NCBI GenBank assembly: GCA_903875045.1
Contig: CAIQUS010000157.1
Location: forward strand, 1-64,000
Reading direction: 5' to 3'
Origin: an uncultured Bacteroidales bacterium
Lineage (GTDB): Bacteria > Bacteroidota > Bacteroidia > Bacteroidales > FEN-979
DNA: 64,000 bases
Below, in pieces: positions 15,814-25,593 of this stretch (position 1 is the first letter of the stretch; each line of letters starts with the position of its first letter). The notes beneath the pieces are model-generated. The model did no database searches. It saw only the letters and a list, made by a program, of their open reading frames with translations, and was not told where the DNA came from. A program made the translations under genes and the position numbers.

Positions 15814-18800
15814 ATGAGAAAATATATTCTTTTAATATCATTGTTGTCAGCTATCATATTCGCCGCTGATCTCAAGGCCCAGCAATGGACTGATAACCTC
15901 CCGAAGGAGAAACTGCAAAACGGCAACCTGACCTTTTACGAAATCCAGAAAGCCTTCAATGATTATTGGGCACCTTTCAACGTCAGGAACGGTTATTACA
16001 AAAATGAACAAGGGGAGGAGGTAAAGGCCCAGGGCTGGAAACAGTTCAGAAGATGGGAATATTACTGGCAGGACAGGATTGTCAAGCAAACTGGTGAATT
16101 TCCTAAAACTTCAGCCAGTGAGGAATTTGCAAAATATATCAGGGAAAATCCTGAAACTGATGGCCCTGTTGGTAACTGGACCAGTTTAGGGCCCACAACT
16201 TCTACAGGGGGATATTCTGGATTGGGAAGGATAAATTGCGTGGGTTTTGTTTCAGGAGATAACAATACAATCTACGTGGGCTCTCCTTCAGGAGGAATCT
16301 GGAAAACTTCGGATGGCGGGACAAACTGGACACCCATTGGAGATCATAATCCTGTTTTAGGCGTGAGTGATATTGCTGCTTACCGGCCCGTTTCTGCACC
16401 TGACGTAATCTATATTGCCACAGGTGACAAGGACGGAGGAAGTATGTGGTCACTTGGGGGAGGACAAACTCATGACAACAACAGTGTGGGTGTTCTTAAA
16501 TCAATTGACGGCGGAACGACCTGGACAACCACCGGATTGTCCTTTTCGGTTAGTGTGCAGCGCACCGTTAACAGGCTTCTCCTTCATCCGACAGATAATA
16601 ACATATTATACGCCGCAACAACTGTGGGTGTTTATAAAACGATCAATGGCGGAACCACCTGGAGCCTGTTGGTTGCCACTGAATTCATCGATATGGAATT
16701 TAAGCCTGGAACTCCTTCCACTATCTATGCATCAACTAAGACCGGGGTTATTTACCGGTCAACAGATAGTGGTTCAAACTGGGCTGCAACATTGAACACC
16801 AACAACAAGCGGACAGAACTTGCTGTTTCAGCAAACAATCCGGCAGTGGTTTATGCAGTTGTGTCAAACAGCAGCAGCGGTTTGGCCGGAATTTACAAAT
16901 CAACCGATAGTGGTGCAACTTTTTCTCAGGTATTCAGTGGGGCGACCACCAATATATTAAATAATGGATGTGGCAGCGCTGCAACCGGAGGGCAGGCATG
17001 GTATGATCTGTGCATCGCTGCTGATCCCACCAATGCTGATATTGTATTTGTTGGCGGGGTCAATACCTGGAAGTCGATAAATGGTGGTACAGCCTGGTCA
17101 CTTTCGAATCACTGGACTTCTTCGTATGGTTGCGGAGTTCCGGAAGTACATGCAGATAAGCATTGCCTTGCATATCAGAACGGTACTTCCACACTTTTTG
17201 AAGGGAATGATGGCGGAGTTTATAAAACGACCAACACCGGTTCAACGTGGACAAATCTTGGGAACGGGTTGTCAATAAGCCAGATTTATCGTCTTGGCGT
17301 GGCACAAACCGTAGCCAATGAAAATATTATCGGATTGCAGGACAATGGAACCAAATCTTTTCTTTCGGGCTCCTGGAGTGATGAAATCGGCGGAGATGGG
17401 TTTGAATGCATCATTGATTACACCAACCAAAATACATTGTATGGTGAACTATATTATGGTGATATAAGGAGGTCGACCAATCATGGAACCAGTTGGACAC
17501 AAATAATTTCGGGATTAACTGGTTCAGCATGGTGGTGCGCACCTTTCGTTATAGATCCTGCTGTGAACACAACAATATACATGGGATACCAGGATGTTTT
17601 CAAATCGATCAATCAGGGAACTGCATGGACCAAAATAAGTACCTGGGGAGGAGATAATCTGAAAGCGCTTACCGTAGCGCCTTCAAATTCGAATTACATT
17701 TATGCGGCAACCGCATCAATTTTATACCGTACAACTGTAGGAGGTACCACCTGGACCAATATTACCGGCACCATCCCCGTGGGTTCAGGTAACATTACCT
17801 ATATCGCTGTTAAAAATGATGATCCGAACACAGTCTGGGTCTCACTGGGCGGTTATAATGCCACGAGGGTTTATCAAACAATCAATGGGGGCACTACCTG
17901 GACGGATATCTCAGCCGGGTTACCTTCCATTCCGGTGATGTGCCTGGTTCAGAATAAGCAGAATACTTCCAGTGTTGAACTCTATGCCGGAACCGATGTC
18001 GGGGTTTATGTCAAGGTCGGATCGGCAAACTGGACTTTGTTTTCCGCAGGATTACCTAATGTTGTCGTGAATGAACTCGAAATTTATTACAATGCAACCT
18101 CCTCAAACAGCCGGCTCAGGGCCGCCACCTCCGGCAGGGGGCTCTGGCAGTCTGAGTTGTACTGTGTCGCGGCGCCCGTAAGTGTTTCAGTTTCTCCATC
18201 GGGCAATACCGTCTGTTCCGGAACGAGCGTCACCTTCACGGCGACCCCGGTCAATGGCGGAAGCACCCCGGCTTACCAGTGGCAGGTCAACGGCTCCAAT
18301 GCCGGAACCAACAGCCCGACTTATACTTACACACCACTGAACAACGACGTGGTTACCTGTATCCTCACCTCGAATGCTTCCTGCATCACCGGGAGTCCGG
18401 CCACTTCGACCCCTGTTACAATGATCGTTCGACCGGCATTTGCGGCCGGAACTATGGGCACTTCCCAAGTGATCTGTTACAACACTGTCCCTGCAGGATT
18501 GACCGGCGTTGCCCCTTCAGGAGGGGTGACTCCTTACAGCTACCAGTGGCAGAGATCACAGGACAACGTGGTCTTCGCGATCATCCCCGGGGCAACCTCA
18601 TTGAGTTATACCCCCGCTACAATGACTTCCACTCTCTGGTATCGGATAGCTCAGACCTCCTCCAGTGGTTGCGGATCGTTGAATACCAACGTGGTAACCA
18701 TCACAGTGAACCCTCAGTTTGCCGCCGGTACCATCACCTCAAACCAAAGTATTTGTTACAACACGGCGCCTTCGCCTTTGGCCGGCATTGCCCCGGCGGG

Positions 18801-20106
18801 TGGGGTCAGCCCCTACAGCTACCAGTGGCAGCGTTCCCCGGACAACGTGGTCTTCACTACCATCGGTGGGGCAACCTCATTGAATTATACCCCCGGCGCC
18901 CTGACTGCAACGACCTATTACAAACTTACCCAGAACTCCTCTGGAGGTTGCGGATCATTGAATACCAACGTGATAACCATCACGGTAAACCCTCAGTTTG
19001 CCGTCGGTACAATCACCTCAAACCAAAGTGTTTGTTATAATACTGTGCCTTCGCCTTTGGCCGGCATTGCCCCGGCCGGTGGGGTCAGCCCGTACAGCTA
19101 CCAGTGGCAGCGTTCCCCGGACAATGTGGTCTTCACTGCCATCGGCGGGGCAACCTCATTGAGCTATACCCCTGGCGCCCTGACTGCAACGACCTATTAC
19201 AAGCTTACCCAGAACTCCTCCGGCGGTTGCGGATCGTTGAATACCAACGTGGTAACCATCACAGTGAACCCTCCGTTTGCCGCCGGTACTATCACCTCAG
19301 ACCAAACCATTTGCACCAATACATCTCCCTCGTCTTTGTCCGGATCTTCCCCCAGCGGTGGAGTTGCTCCCTACAGCTATCAATGGCAGAGTTCGCCTAA
19401 CAATAGCACCTGGACCAACATTCCCGGGGCTTCCAGTCAAAATTACCAGCCAGGCGCATTATCGGCCACAACCTATTACAAACAGATCCAGACTTCATTG
19501 ATGGGATGTGGCTCCGTAGGTACCAATGTGGTAACGATCAATGTCACTCCGGTGCCACTGGCATCCCGGACTGTCACGGGTGTTACCGTGGCGAGCGGGC
19601 AATCGCGATGCTATGATGCTACCCAGACTGTTACAGTAACCGGTCTGCTTGTCAATGCCGGTGGAACTGCGAACATTCTCGCAGGGCAGAACATCCTGTT
19701 AAAACCCGGAACCACTGTGATTTCCGGAGGATATGCGCATGGCTTCATTTCCACCCAGTGTTTCTGGTGTTCTGCCTACCCGAATGTCAATTTACCTGCC
19801 ACCACTCCGGATGAATCCGACAACCAGTTGATTCCGGAACCGATGCTGGTGAAGCAGGGGGGGGATTCCTTCAGGGTTTACCCGAATCCTACAACCGGCA
19901 AATTCACGGTCGAATTACCGGTGATGTCAGAAACAGCTGTCGTGAAACTTGAAGTGTACAATCTGCGGGGTGAAAAATTGTTCCACAACCAATACAGCGG
20001 TCCAGGGAAGCACCTTGTTTCGCTTGAAGGCCGCCCGAAAGGGATCTACCTGGTCAGGGTGATCGGCGATGGAGTATCAGGCTATGCCAAACTAATTAAG
20101 GAGTAG
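15814..20106 (+). CDS. Large T9SS-exported propeller/Ig-like repeat adhesin
   Basis: 1430 aa. The signal peptide runs to about residue 24. An N-terminal region follows, then a VPS10/Asp-box propeller (about 110-790; TSDGGTNW, SIDGGTTW, TINGGTTW, STDSGSNW). Next comes one Ig-like domain and four tandem 93-residue Ig-like repeats (about 874-1245; SYQWQRSPDNVVF core). A small Cys-containing beta module (VASGQSRCYDATQTVTV...LLKPGTTVISGGY) precedes a C-terminal T9SS type A sorting domain (FRVYPNPTTGKFTVE to KLIKE). It is paralogous in its propeller part to the product at 31382-34282. No catalytic motif was seen; probably an adhesin or matrix protein. Confidence 0.85.
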   Translation: MRKYILLISLLSAIIFAADLKAQQWTDNLPKEKLQNGNLTFYEIQKAFNDYWAPFNVRNGYYKNEQGEEVKAQGWKQFRRWEYYWQDRIVKQTGEFPKTSASEEFAKYIRENPETDGPVGNWTSLGPTTSTGGYSGLGRINCVGFVSGDNNTIYVGSPSGGIWKTSDGGTNWTPIGDHNPVLGVSDIAAYRPVSAPDVIYIATGDKDGGSMWSLGGGQTHDNNSVGVLKSIDGGTTWTTTGLSFSVSVQRTVNRLLLHPTDNNILYAATTVGVYKTINGGTTWSLLVATEFIDMEFKPGTPSTIYASTKTGVIYRSTDSGSNWAATLNTNNKRTELAVSANNPAVVYAVVSNSSSGLAGIYKSTDSGATFSQVFSGATTNILNNGCGSAATGGQAWYDLCIAADPTNADIVFVGGVNTWKSINGGTAWSLSNHWTSSYGCGVPEVHADKHCLAYQNGTSTLFEGNDGGVYKTTNTGSTWTNLGNGLSISQIYRLGVAQTVANENIIGLQDNGTKSFLSGSWSDEIGGDGFECIIDYTNQNTLYGELYYGDIRRSTNHGTSWTQIISGLTGSAWWCAPFVIDPAVNTTIYMGYQDVFKSINQGTAWTKISTWGGDNLKALTVAPSNSNYIYAATASILYRTTVGGTTWTNITGTIPVGSGNITYIAVKNDDPNTVWVSLGGYNATRVYQTINGGTTWTDISAGLPSIPVMCLVQNKQNTSSVELYAGTDVGVYVKVGSANWTLFSAGLPNVVVNELEIYYNATSSNSRLRAATSGRGLWQSELYCVAAPVSVSVSPSGNTVCSGTSVTFTATPVNGGSTPAYQWQVNGSNAGTNSPTYTYTPLNNDVVTCILTSNASCITGSPATSTPVTMIVRPAFAAGTMGTSQVICYNTVPAGLTGVAPSGGVTPYSYQWQRSQDNVVFAIIPGATSLSYTPATMTSTLWYRIAQTSSSGCGSLNTNVVTITVNPQFAAGTITSNQSICYNTAPSPLAGIAPAGGVSPYSYQWQRSPDNVVFTTIGGATSLNYTPGALTATTYYKLTQNSSGGCGSLNTNVITITVNPQFAVGTITSNQSVCYNTVPSPLAGIAPAGGVSPYSYQWQRSPDNVVFTAIGGATSLSYTPGALTATTYYKLTQNSSGGCGSLNTNVVTITVNPPFAAGTITSDQTICTNTSPSSLSGSSPSGGVAPYSYQWQSSPNNSTWTNIPGASSQNYQPGALSATTYYKQIQTSLMGCGSVGTNVVTINVTPVPLASRTVTGVTVASGQSRCYDATQTVTVTGLLVNAGGTANILAGQNILLKPGTTVISGGYAHGFISTQCFWCSAYPNVNLPATTPDESDNQLIPEPMLVKQGGDSFRVYPNPTTGKFTVELPVMSETAVVKLEVYNLRGEKLFHNQYSGPGKHLVSLEGRPKGIYLVRVIGDGVSGYAKLIKE
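18433..19548 (+). repeat. Four in-frame 279-bp tandem repeats (93 aa each)
   Basis: Units begin at 18433, 18712, 18991 and 19270, with an exact period of 279 bp. Units 2 and 3 are nearly identical at DNA level, while units 1 and 4 have diverged. This points to a recent unequal duplication of the middle unit. Each unit encodes one Ig-like domain. Confidence 0.9.
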
Positions 20107-20134
20107 CATCCTTCAGAAAATTGTATCATGCGGA

Positions 20135-20195
20135 GGCCCGGTCGTAAAGGACATCCTGGATCAACCCTGGTGACCGGGTCCCCGCTTTTTATTTT
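20135..20195 (+). terminator. Terminator-like hairpin between convergent genes
   Basis: GGCCCGGTC (20135-20143) pairs with GACCGGGTC (20172-20180, one G-U) and is followed by CCCGCTTTTTATTTT. It would end transcription of the large adhesin gene just before the convergent kinase gene. Confidence 0.5.
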
Positions 20196-21894
20196 AGCGT
20201 GGAATTGTAAAGCAGAATCTGCTGCCGCGGCCTTCAACGGGCTCAACCCAAATTGTACCGCCGTGCAACTCAGTGATTTTCTTGCAGTGAGCCAGGCCAA
20301 TGCCGGTTCCCGAATATAAATTCCTGTTATGCAGCCTTTTAAAAATTATGAATATTTTTTCGCGGTCGTTTTCCGCAATGCCGATGCCATTATCCTCAAT
20401 GCTGAAGAGGGAACCATGCTCGTCAGTGACTGCGGAGATCACAATTTTTGAGGGATAATCAGTAGATCTGAATTTTATGGCATTGGTGATAAGATTCTGA
20501 AATAACACCCTCAATTCGGCTTGATATGCATTTACCACCGGCAGATGCCCCGCAATGACGGCTGTGCCGCTTTCTCTGATCGATTCCCCCAGGTCGTTAA
20601 GTACATCTTTTATAACTTCGTTGCAGTCGGTGGGTGTTTTTACGCCTTCTTTACCCAGTAGTGAGTACTCAAGGAGCCCTTTGACAAGTTCCCTCATCCT
20701 GCCTGCGGATTGCAGAATAAATTCGAGGTATTTTTTTCCGGTATCATCGACTTTATCCGAATATTCATCAAAAACCAGCTGTGAGACCGTGGTTAAAGTC
20801 CGCAAGGGTTCCTGCAGGTCATGTGAGGAGATGTACCCGAACTGTTCAATTTCGCGAAGATGAAACTGCAATTCCCGGTTTGACGACTCCAGGTCCTTTG
20901 TTCGAAGATCCACGCGTTCTTCCAACGTTTCATTCAGCGCCAGCAGATCGGCTTCAACCTGTTTGCTTGCAGTGATGTCGAGGCAGAAGCCCAGGTATCC
21001 GGAAAAATCCCCGTTGCTCGTATATCTTGGGCATGCATCATCTTGCAGCCACCGGTATTCGCCATCGTGCCGGCGCAGGCGGTACTGCCGGGTAACCCGT
21101 TCCCTGCGCTCAAATGCTTCGGTGAAAATCCTCAGACAGGTCTCCAGGTCATCATGGTGCACTGCCGATGTCCATCCGTATCCCAGTTCCTCTTCAAGTG
21201 GTCGCCCTGTAAAGTTAAGCCATACGTCATTGAAATAATCATGTTGGTGATCAATGCCTGATGCCCATATCAGCGCCTGTCCGGAATTGGCCAACGTACG
21301 GAAATTGTATTCGCTTTCTATTAATTTAGCCTCAACCATCTTCTGGCTGGTGATGTCATGGATAATGAGAAACAGCTTTCCATCGCCCGCCTTTTGCCCG
21401 TTGTCTTTAGAAAAATCGTTCTTCAGGTTGCCGGTGATTCTTATATAAATGGGCTTTCCTCCTCTCCTGAGCAGTTTGAGCTCCATGATCTTATCAGCAG
21501 GTTTTTTAAAGAATGCGTTGAACCGGCTCAGAAAAAGATGCCGGTCGCTGCTGGAAAGAAATTCAGCAAAACTGAAATTCAGTACTTCAGGCAGACCCAG
21601 TTTCACCATTTGCAAAAAAGTCTGGTTTGCCTGCAAAACGGCGCCGGTGGCATTGAGGGTAACGTAGCCGGCAGGAGCCTCGTTGTATAGTTCGGCAAAC
21701 CGGTTTCGGGATTCTTCAAGCTGTTTCTGTGCGCTCCTCAGCTCTTCATTCTGGAGTTCAAGCTCAATCTGGTATACCTTCAGATCGTGAATAATCCTGT
21801 TGAAATCGCTTAATGGGATGTCTGTCACCAAAAGCGCCGAATTGGTCAGGATCTGCTCGGCCTTTTCACGAAGGGAGTTAAGCTTTTCATTCAT
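20194..21894 (-). CDS. Cytoplasmic PAS-domain sensor histidine kinase
   Basis: 566 aa with no membrane helices. There is an N-terminal coiled coil (to about residue 65), a first PAS (about 66-185, including NEAPAGYVTLNATG) and a second PAS/PAC (about 190-315, PAC end YRLRRHDGEYRWLQD...GYLGFCLDIT). A short coiled coil leads to HisKA (SSHDLQEPLRTL, phospho-acceptor His) and HATPase_c (NLITNAIKF, DNGIGI, GTGIGLAHCKKI). The SHDLQEPL H-box is typical of the phytochrome-like HisKA group. The gene lies 9 bp after the CheB/CheR-PAS gene on the same strand, so the two form one signalling operon. No response regulator lies next to them. Confidence 0.9.
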   Translation of the reverse strand: MNEKLNSLREKAEQILTNSALLVTDIPLSDFNRIIHDLKVYQIELELQNEELRSAQKQLEESRNRFAELYNEAPAGYVTLNATGAVLQANQTFLQMVKLGLPEVLNFSFAEFLSSSDRHLFLSRFNAFFKKPADKIMELKLLRRGGKPIYIRITGNLKNDFSKDNGQKAGDGKLFLIIHDITSQKMVEAKLIESEYNFRTLANSGQALIWASGIDHQHDYFNDVWLNFTGRPLEEELGYGWTSAVHHDDLETCLRIFTEAFERRERVTRQYRLRRHDGEYRWLQDDACPRYTSNGDFSGYLGFCLDITASKQVEADLLALNETLEERVDLRTKDLESSNRELQFHLREIEQFGYISSHDLQEPLRTLTTVSQLVFDEYSDKVDDTGKKYLEFILQSAGRMRELVKGLLEYSLLGKEGVKTPTDCNEVIKDVLNDLGESIRESGTAVIAGHLPVVNAYQAELRVLFQNLITNAIKFRSTDYPSKIVISAVTDEHGSLFSIEDNGIGIAENDREKIFIIFKRLHNRNLYSGTGIGLAHCKKITELHGGTIWVEPVEGRGSRFCFTIPR

Positions 21895-21903
21895 GATCCG
21901 GAA

Positions 21904-24900
21904 TTATTGAGGTTTATCATGGCCGGACTTGCCGGTGGCCTTTTTGTGTATTTTCTGAAGTTCCCGGAGTTGATCTTCCAGAATCTTTTGATCGGTTATA
22001 TCCTGTACGATGACGGCAAACTGGTTTTTACCTGGGCGGAAAGCGCTTATCCTGAAGGTTTTATTTAGTTCTTTGCTGTATTCGACAAAATGGGCGGGAA
22101 TCCCGGTTGTCACAACCTCCCCGTATCGTTGAATCCAGCCCGGATCGAGTTGGGGAAAAATCTCCAGGATAGTTTTCCCAAGAATCTCTTTTGACTTCAG
22201 GCCGGTATGTTCCTCGAAAGCGGGATTTACACTGATGAAGCGATAATTGACCGGCTCGTTCGCCTTATTGAAAAGCATTTCATGGACAGCAATGCCATTC
22301 TGCATTTCATCGAAAAGTTGCCGGAAGTGTTTTTCTGTAATCATGGCGTCGGACTGGGCCTCCCTTTGGATAGTGATGTCCTGGAATGTGGCATAGACCT
22401 GGAACGGTGTTTTTGCCCCCGGTTTGAACATCGGTACCGCACTGACATGGATCCATGTAGTATTTTGCTTTTTTGGATTGTATACCCCCATGATCACACC
22501 GCTGATTTTATTTCCGGTTTTGAGTGCGATCATAGAAGGATGTTCTTCCCCGGGGAATGGTGACCCGTCCTCATGAACAGAGTGCCAGTGCGGATCGATC
22601 GATTTTTTTCCCTGCATTTGCTCCAGGGTCAGGCCTAGTATGTTTTCAGCGGCAGGATTCACGGATGTTATTTCGCCCCTGTCGTTTTGATATACTACAC
22701 CCAGTTCCATCGTGTCAAAAAGGTTTTTAAACCGTTCCTCCGAGGTCATGAGTGCAGATCTCGACTTTTTAAGCTCCGTGATATCAAAAAAGGAGGCAAC
22801 CAGCCCCGAATATGATTTTGGACCTATGCTGTATGGTTCGACCCGCATCATGTAGAAACGGCCGTTTTCATCGGCAATTTCCAGTTCGACGGGTTTCAGG
22901 TCCGACAGTACAACCCTGAAGAGTGCAACCGGGTCGGAATTGGAGATGAAGTTGGGGATGTGGGTGATCGGGCGCCCGATGTCGTTGTTCAGCAGGCTGA
23001 ACAATTTGGTGATATTCGGAGAGAACCGCCGTACCTCAAAATTTTCATCGATCAGCAGGAAGCTGATCTGGGAGATGCTCAGAATATTGTCAATATCGTT
23101 GGTCAGTTCGGTCAGTTCAATGATTTTGCTCTGGTATTCGGCATTGACCGTGAACAGTTCCTCATTGGTCGATTGAAGCTCTTCATTGGTTGACTGCAAC
23201 TCCTCGTTGCTTGCCAGAAGCTCTTCATTGGTCGCCTGTAACTCTTCATTGGAAGTCTCCAGCTCCTCGATGGTAGCCTGTAGGTTTTCCCTGGTGAACT
23301 GCAACTCCTGCTCGAGACTGTGCAGGTGGTCTTCCGCCTCTTTCGACATGTCATAAGACTGGATGCTCAGGGTCTGGTCTACAAGGTCGATCTTCCGGGT
23401 CTCCCCGATGATGACCGTCGCGAGGTCATCCTGGCCCTTTTTTTTGGCAAACGGGATGATCCTGATGTTAACCAGAACCTCGGTAGTGTTCTGCTTGATC
23501 CGGATGTTTGAAAAACGAACCTCCTGGTGTAGACGGAATACCTTCTGGAGCCCGGTGGTAATCGGGATGGTCAGCTCCTTGATGGTCATTTTTGAAATGT
23601 CGTTGATCAGTTTCCCGATGGGCACTTTGATATACTGTGCCGGGTCTCCCAGTGTATGAAGGATCTCAAGGTTTTCGTTGACAATCAGTGAGAGGGGAAG
23701 GTAATCAGTGGAGACGGTTTCGAAAAAGCGCTCCAGGATCCGTTCCTCTTCCGAGGCTTTGAAGAAACGCCTTAAACCCGAATAATGGCTTCTCATGTCG
23801 CGGCTGCGTGTGTCGGTGGCCGACAACAGGTGCGATGCATCAGCCACAGGCCTTGAAAGTCCCCTCGACCTGTAAATCTTGTGCTTTACATCGAGCGGTT
23901 CGAAGTAATCGCTCATTTCACCTGTCGATTCGCTCAGGCCAAGGAAAAGAAATCCACCGGCGACAAGTGAGAAGTTGAAGAATTCGAACACCTTTTTCTG
24001 CAGGTTTGGCTGCAGGTAAATCATCAGGTTCCGGCAACTGAGCAATGAAATGTTGGTGAAAGGGGGATCCTTGATGATGTTGTGCTGCGCAAAAACGACC
24101 ATCTCCCTGATGGTCCTTGCAATCTGGATCGTGTCGTCCTTCTTGAGAAAATACTTGGTCAGTAATTCCGACGGGATATCGGCCCGGATGCTTTCGGGGT
24201 ACGATCCGGCCGCCGCATAGTGAATAGCTTCCCGGTCAATGTCGGTTGCAAAAATTTTCACATTGAAATCCTGTTTTGTACGCTCCATGTATTCGCGGGC
24301 AAGGATGGCCAGGCTGTAGGCCTCCTCCCCGGTGGAGCAACCTGCTACCCAGAATCTTAACTCCCGGTTGGGGGCCAAACCGAAAACATTCTGCATCCAC
24401 TTGTCCGTCAGTGTGTTAAATGCTTCCTGGTCTCTGAAGAAACTGGTCACGCCAATGAGCAGTTCGCGGTACAGCACGGTTACTTCCCCGGGATTCCTGA
24501 TAATAAAATCAACATAATCGTTCAGGCTGTCGGTCTGGTTGATCGCCATGCGTCGTTCAATTCGCCTGATGATCGTATTGGGCTTATAGTACGTAAAGTC
24601 AACCTTGCATCTTTCCCGCAAAATGGAAAAAATACGCGTCAGCCCGTCTTCATCACTTACAATGGTTTCGGATCGTACAGCTTTTGCCGCATAAGGGTGT
24701 TTGGCGAATGAAAGAAGCTGCCCGGGCATCTGTTCGGGAGCGAGGATGAAGTCACTTAACCCGGTAGAGATGGCTGCCCGGGGCATACCGTCGAACCGGG
24801 CAGAGTCTTCTTTCTGGACGATAACCATTCCGCCATATTCCTTGATGACCCTCAACCCCCTTGTTCCATCGCTGCCGGTTCCGGAAAGGATGATCCCGAT

Positions 24901-25316
24901 AGACTTTTCGGCCTGGTCTTCTGCCAGTGATTTGAAGAAAACATCTATCGGCAGGTTCACCCCCTTTGAATGATCCTGCTCACTTAAGATCAGTTTCCCG
25001 TGGAAGATGCTCAGGTTCTTTTTAGGCGGAATCAGGTAAACATGATTCGGAAGTACCGCCATGTTATCCTCAGCACGGTGCACCGGCATCGAGGTTTTTT
25101 TCGACAACAACTCGACCATCAGGCTTTTATAGTCGGGTGATAAATGCTGTATCACAATGAAGGCAAACCCGCTCGACGATGTCATGCTCGAAAAGAAGGT
25201 GTCAATTGCTTCAAGCCCGCCGGCAGAGGCCCCGATTGCAACATAATAGGATGGAGTATCAGTTCCTGGATCTATAACTTTCTTCCCGGATTTATTTTCG
25301 GAAGATTGCTTTTCAT
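21904..25316 (-). CDS. CheB-CheR-PAS fusion signalling protein (frameshift at start)
   Basis: Fusion of a CheB methylesterase domain (GASAGG with active Ser, [15 protein letters not shown]), a CheR methyltransferase ([34 protein letters not shown]-binding), a long coiled coil of repeated NEELQ/TNEELQS units (DNA about 23110-23340) and three to four PAS domains. The first in-frame ATG (25185) lies downstream of the catalytic Ser of CheB, so it cannot be the natural start. The ATG at 25316 is one base out of frame. Adding one A to the AAAA run right after it would give [13 protein letters not shown] and join the CheB frame. This is either a real frameshift, a homopolymer error, or a start at a non-standard codon. 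The partner kinase gene lies 9 bp downstream. Confidence 0.85.
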
Positions 25317-25396
25317 AAGGTCAGTGTTTTGGTGAAAAAAACTCCAGTCTGGAATATTTTAAATCCAGGGATTACAAACGATTGGTATTAATCGAA

Positions 25397-25404
25397 CAAA
25401 AATA
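25397..25404 (-). promoter_or_regulatory. -7 promoter box upstream of the CheB/CheR fusion gene
   Basis: TATTTTTG on the minus strand matches TAnnTTTG exactly, about 80 bp before the ATG at 25316. The rest of the gap to 25593 shows only AT-rich sequence and a short GAACGCGTTC palindrome. Confidence 0.45.
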
Positions 25405-25593
25405 AAAAAAAATGTTTATAAAGTTATTTTGAAAAAATCGGATATTCAGGGATTCTGTGGACGGTCTTTTCAGGACGCGCGGGAACGCGTTCTGCCGGTT
25501 ATAAACAGACAGCTGATTTAGTTGCCGTGGAATTTCAAACAAGATATTTATACCTGCCAGACAGGTAATTAGAGTGATAATCCAGGTTTCGGT

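Noticed and set aside
23110-23354. Separate 80-aa minus-strand frame rich in Arg/Ser/Met
   Set aside because: It is an out-of-frame reading of the repetitive coiled-coil DNA in the CheB/CheR fusion gene.
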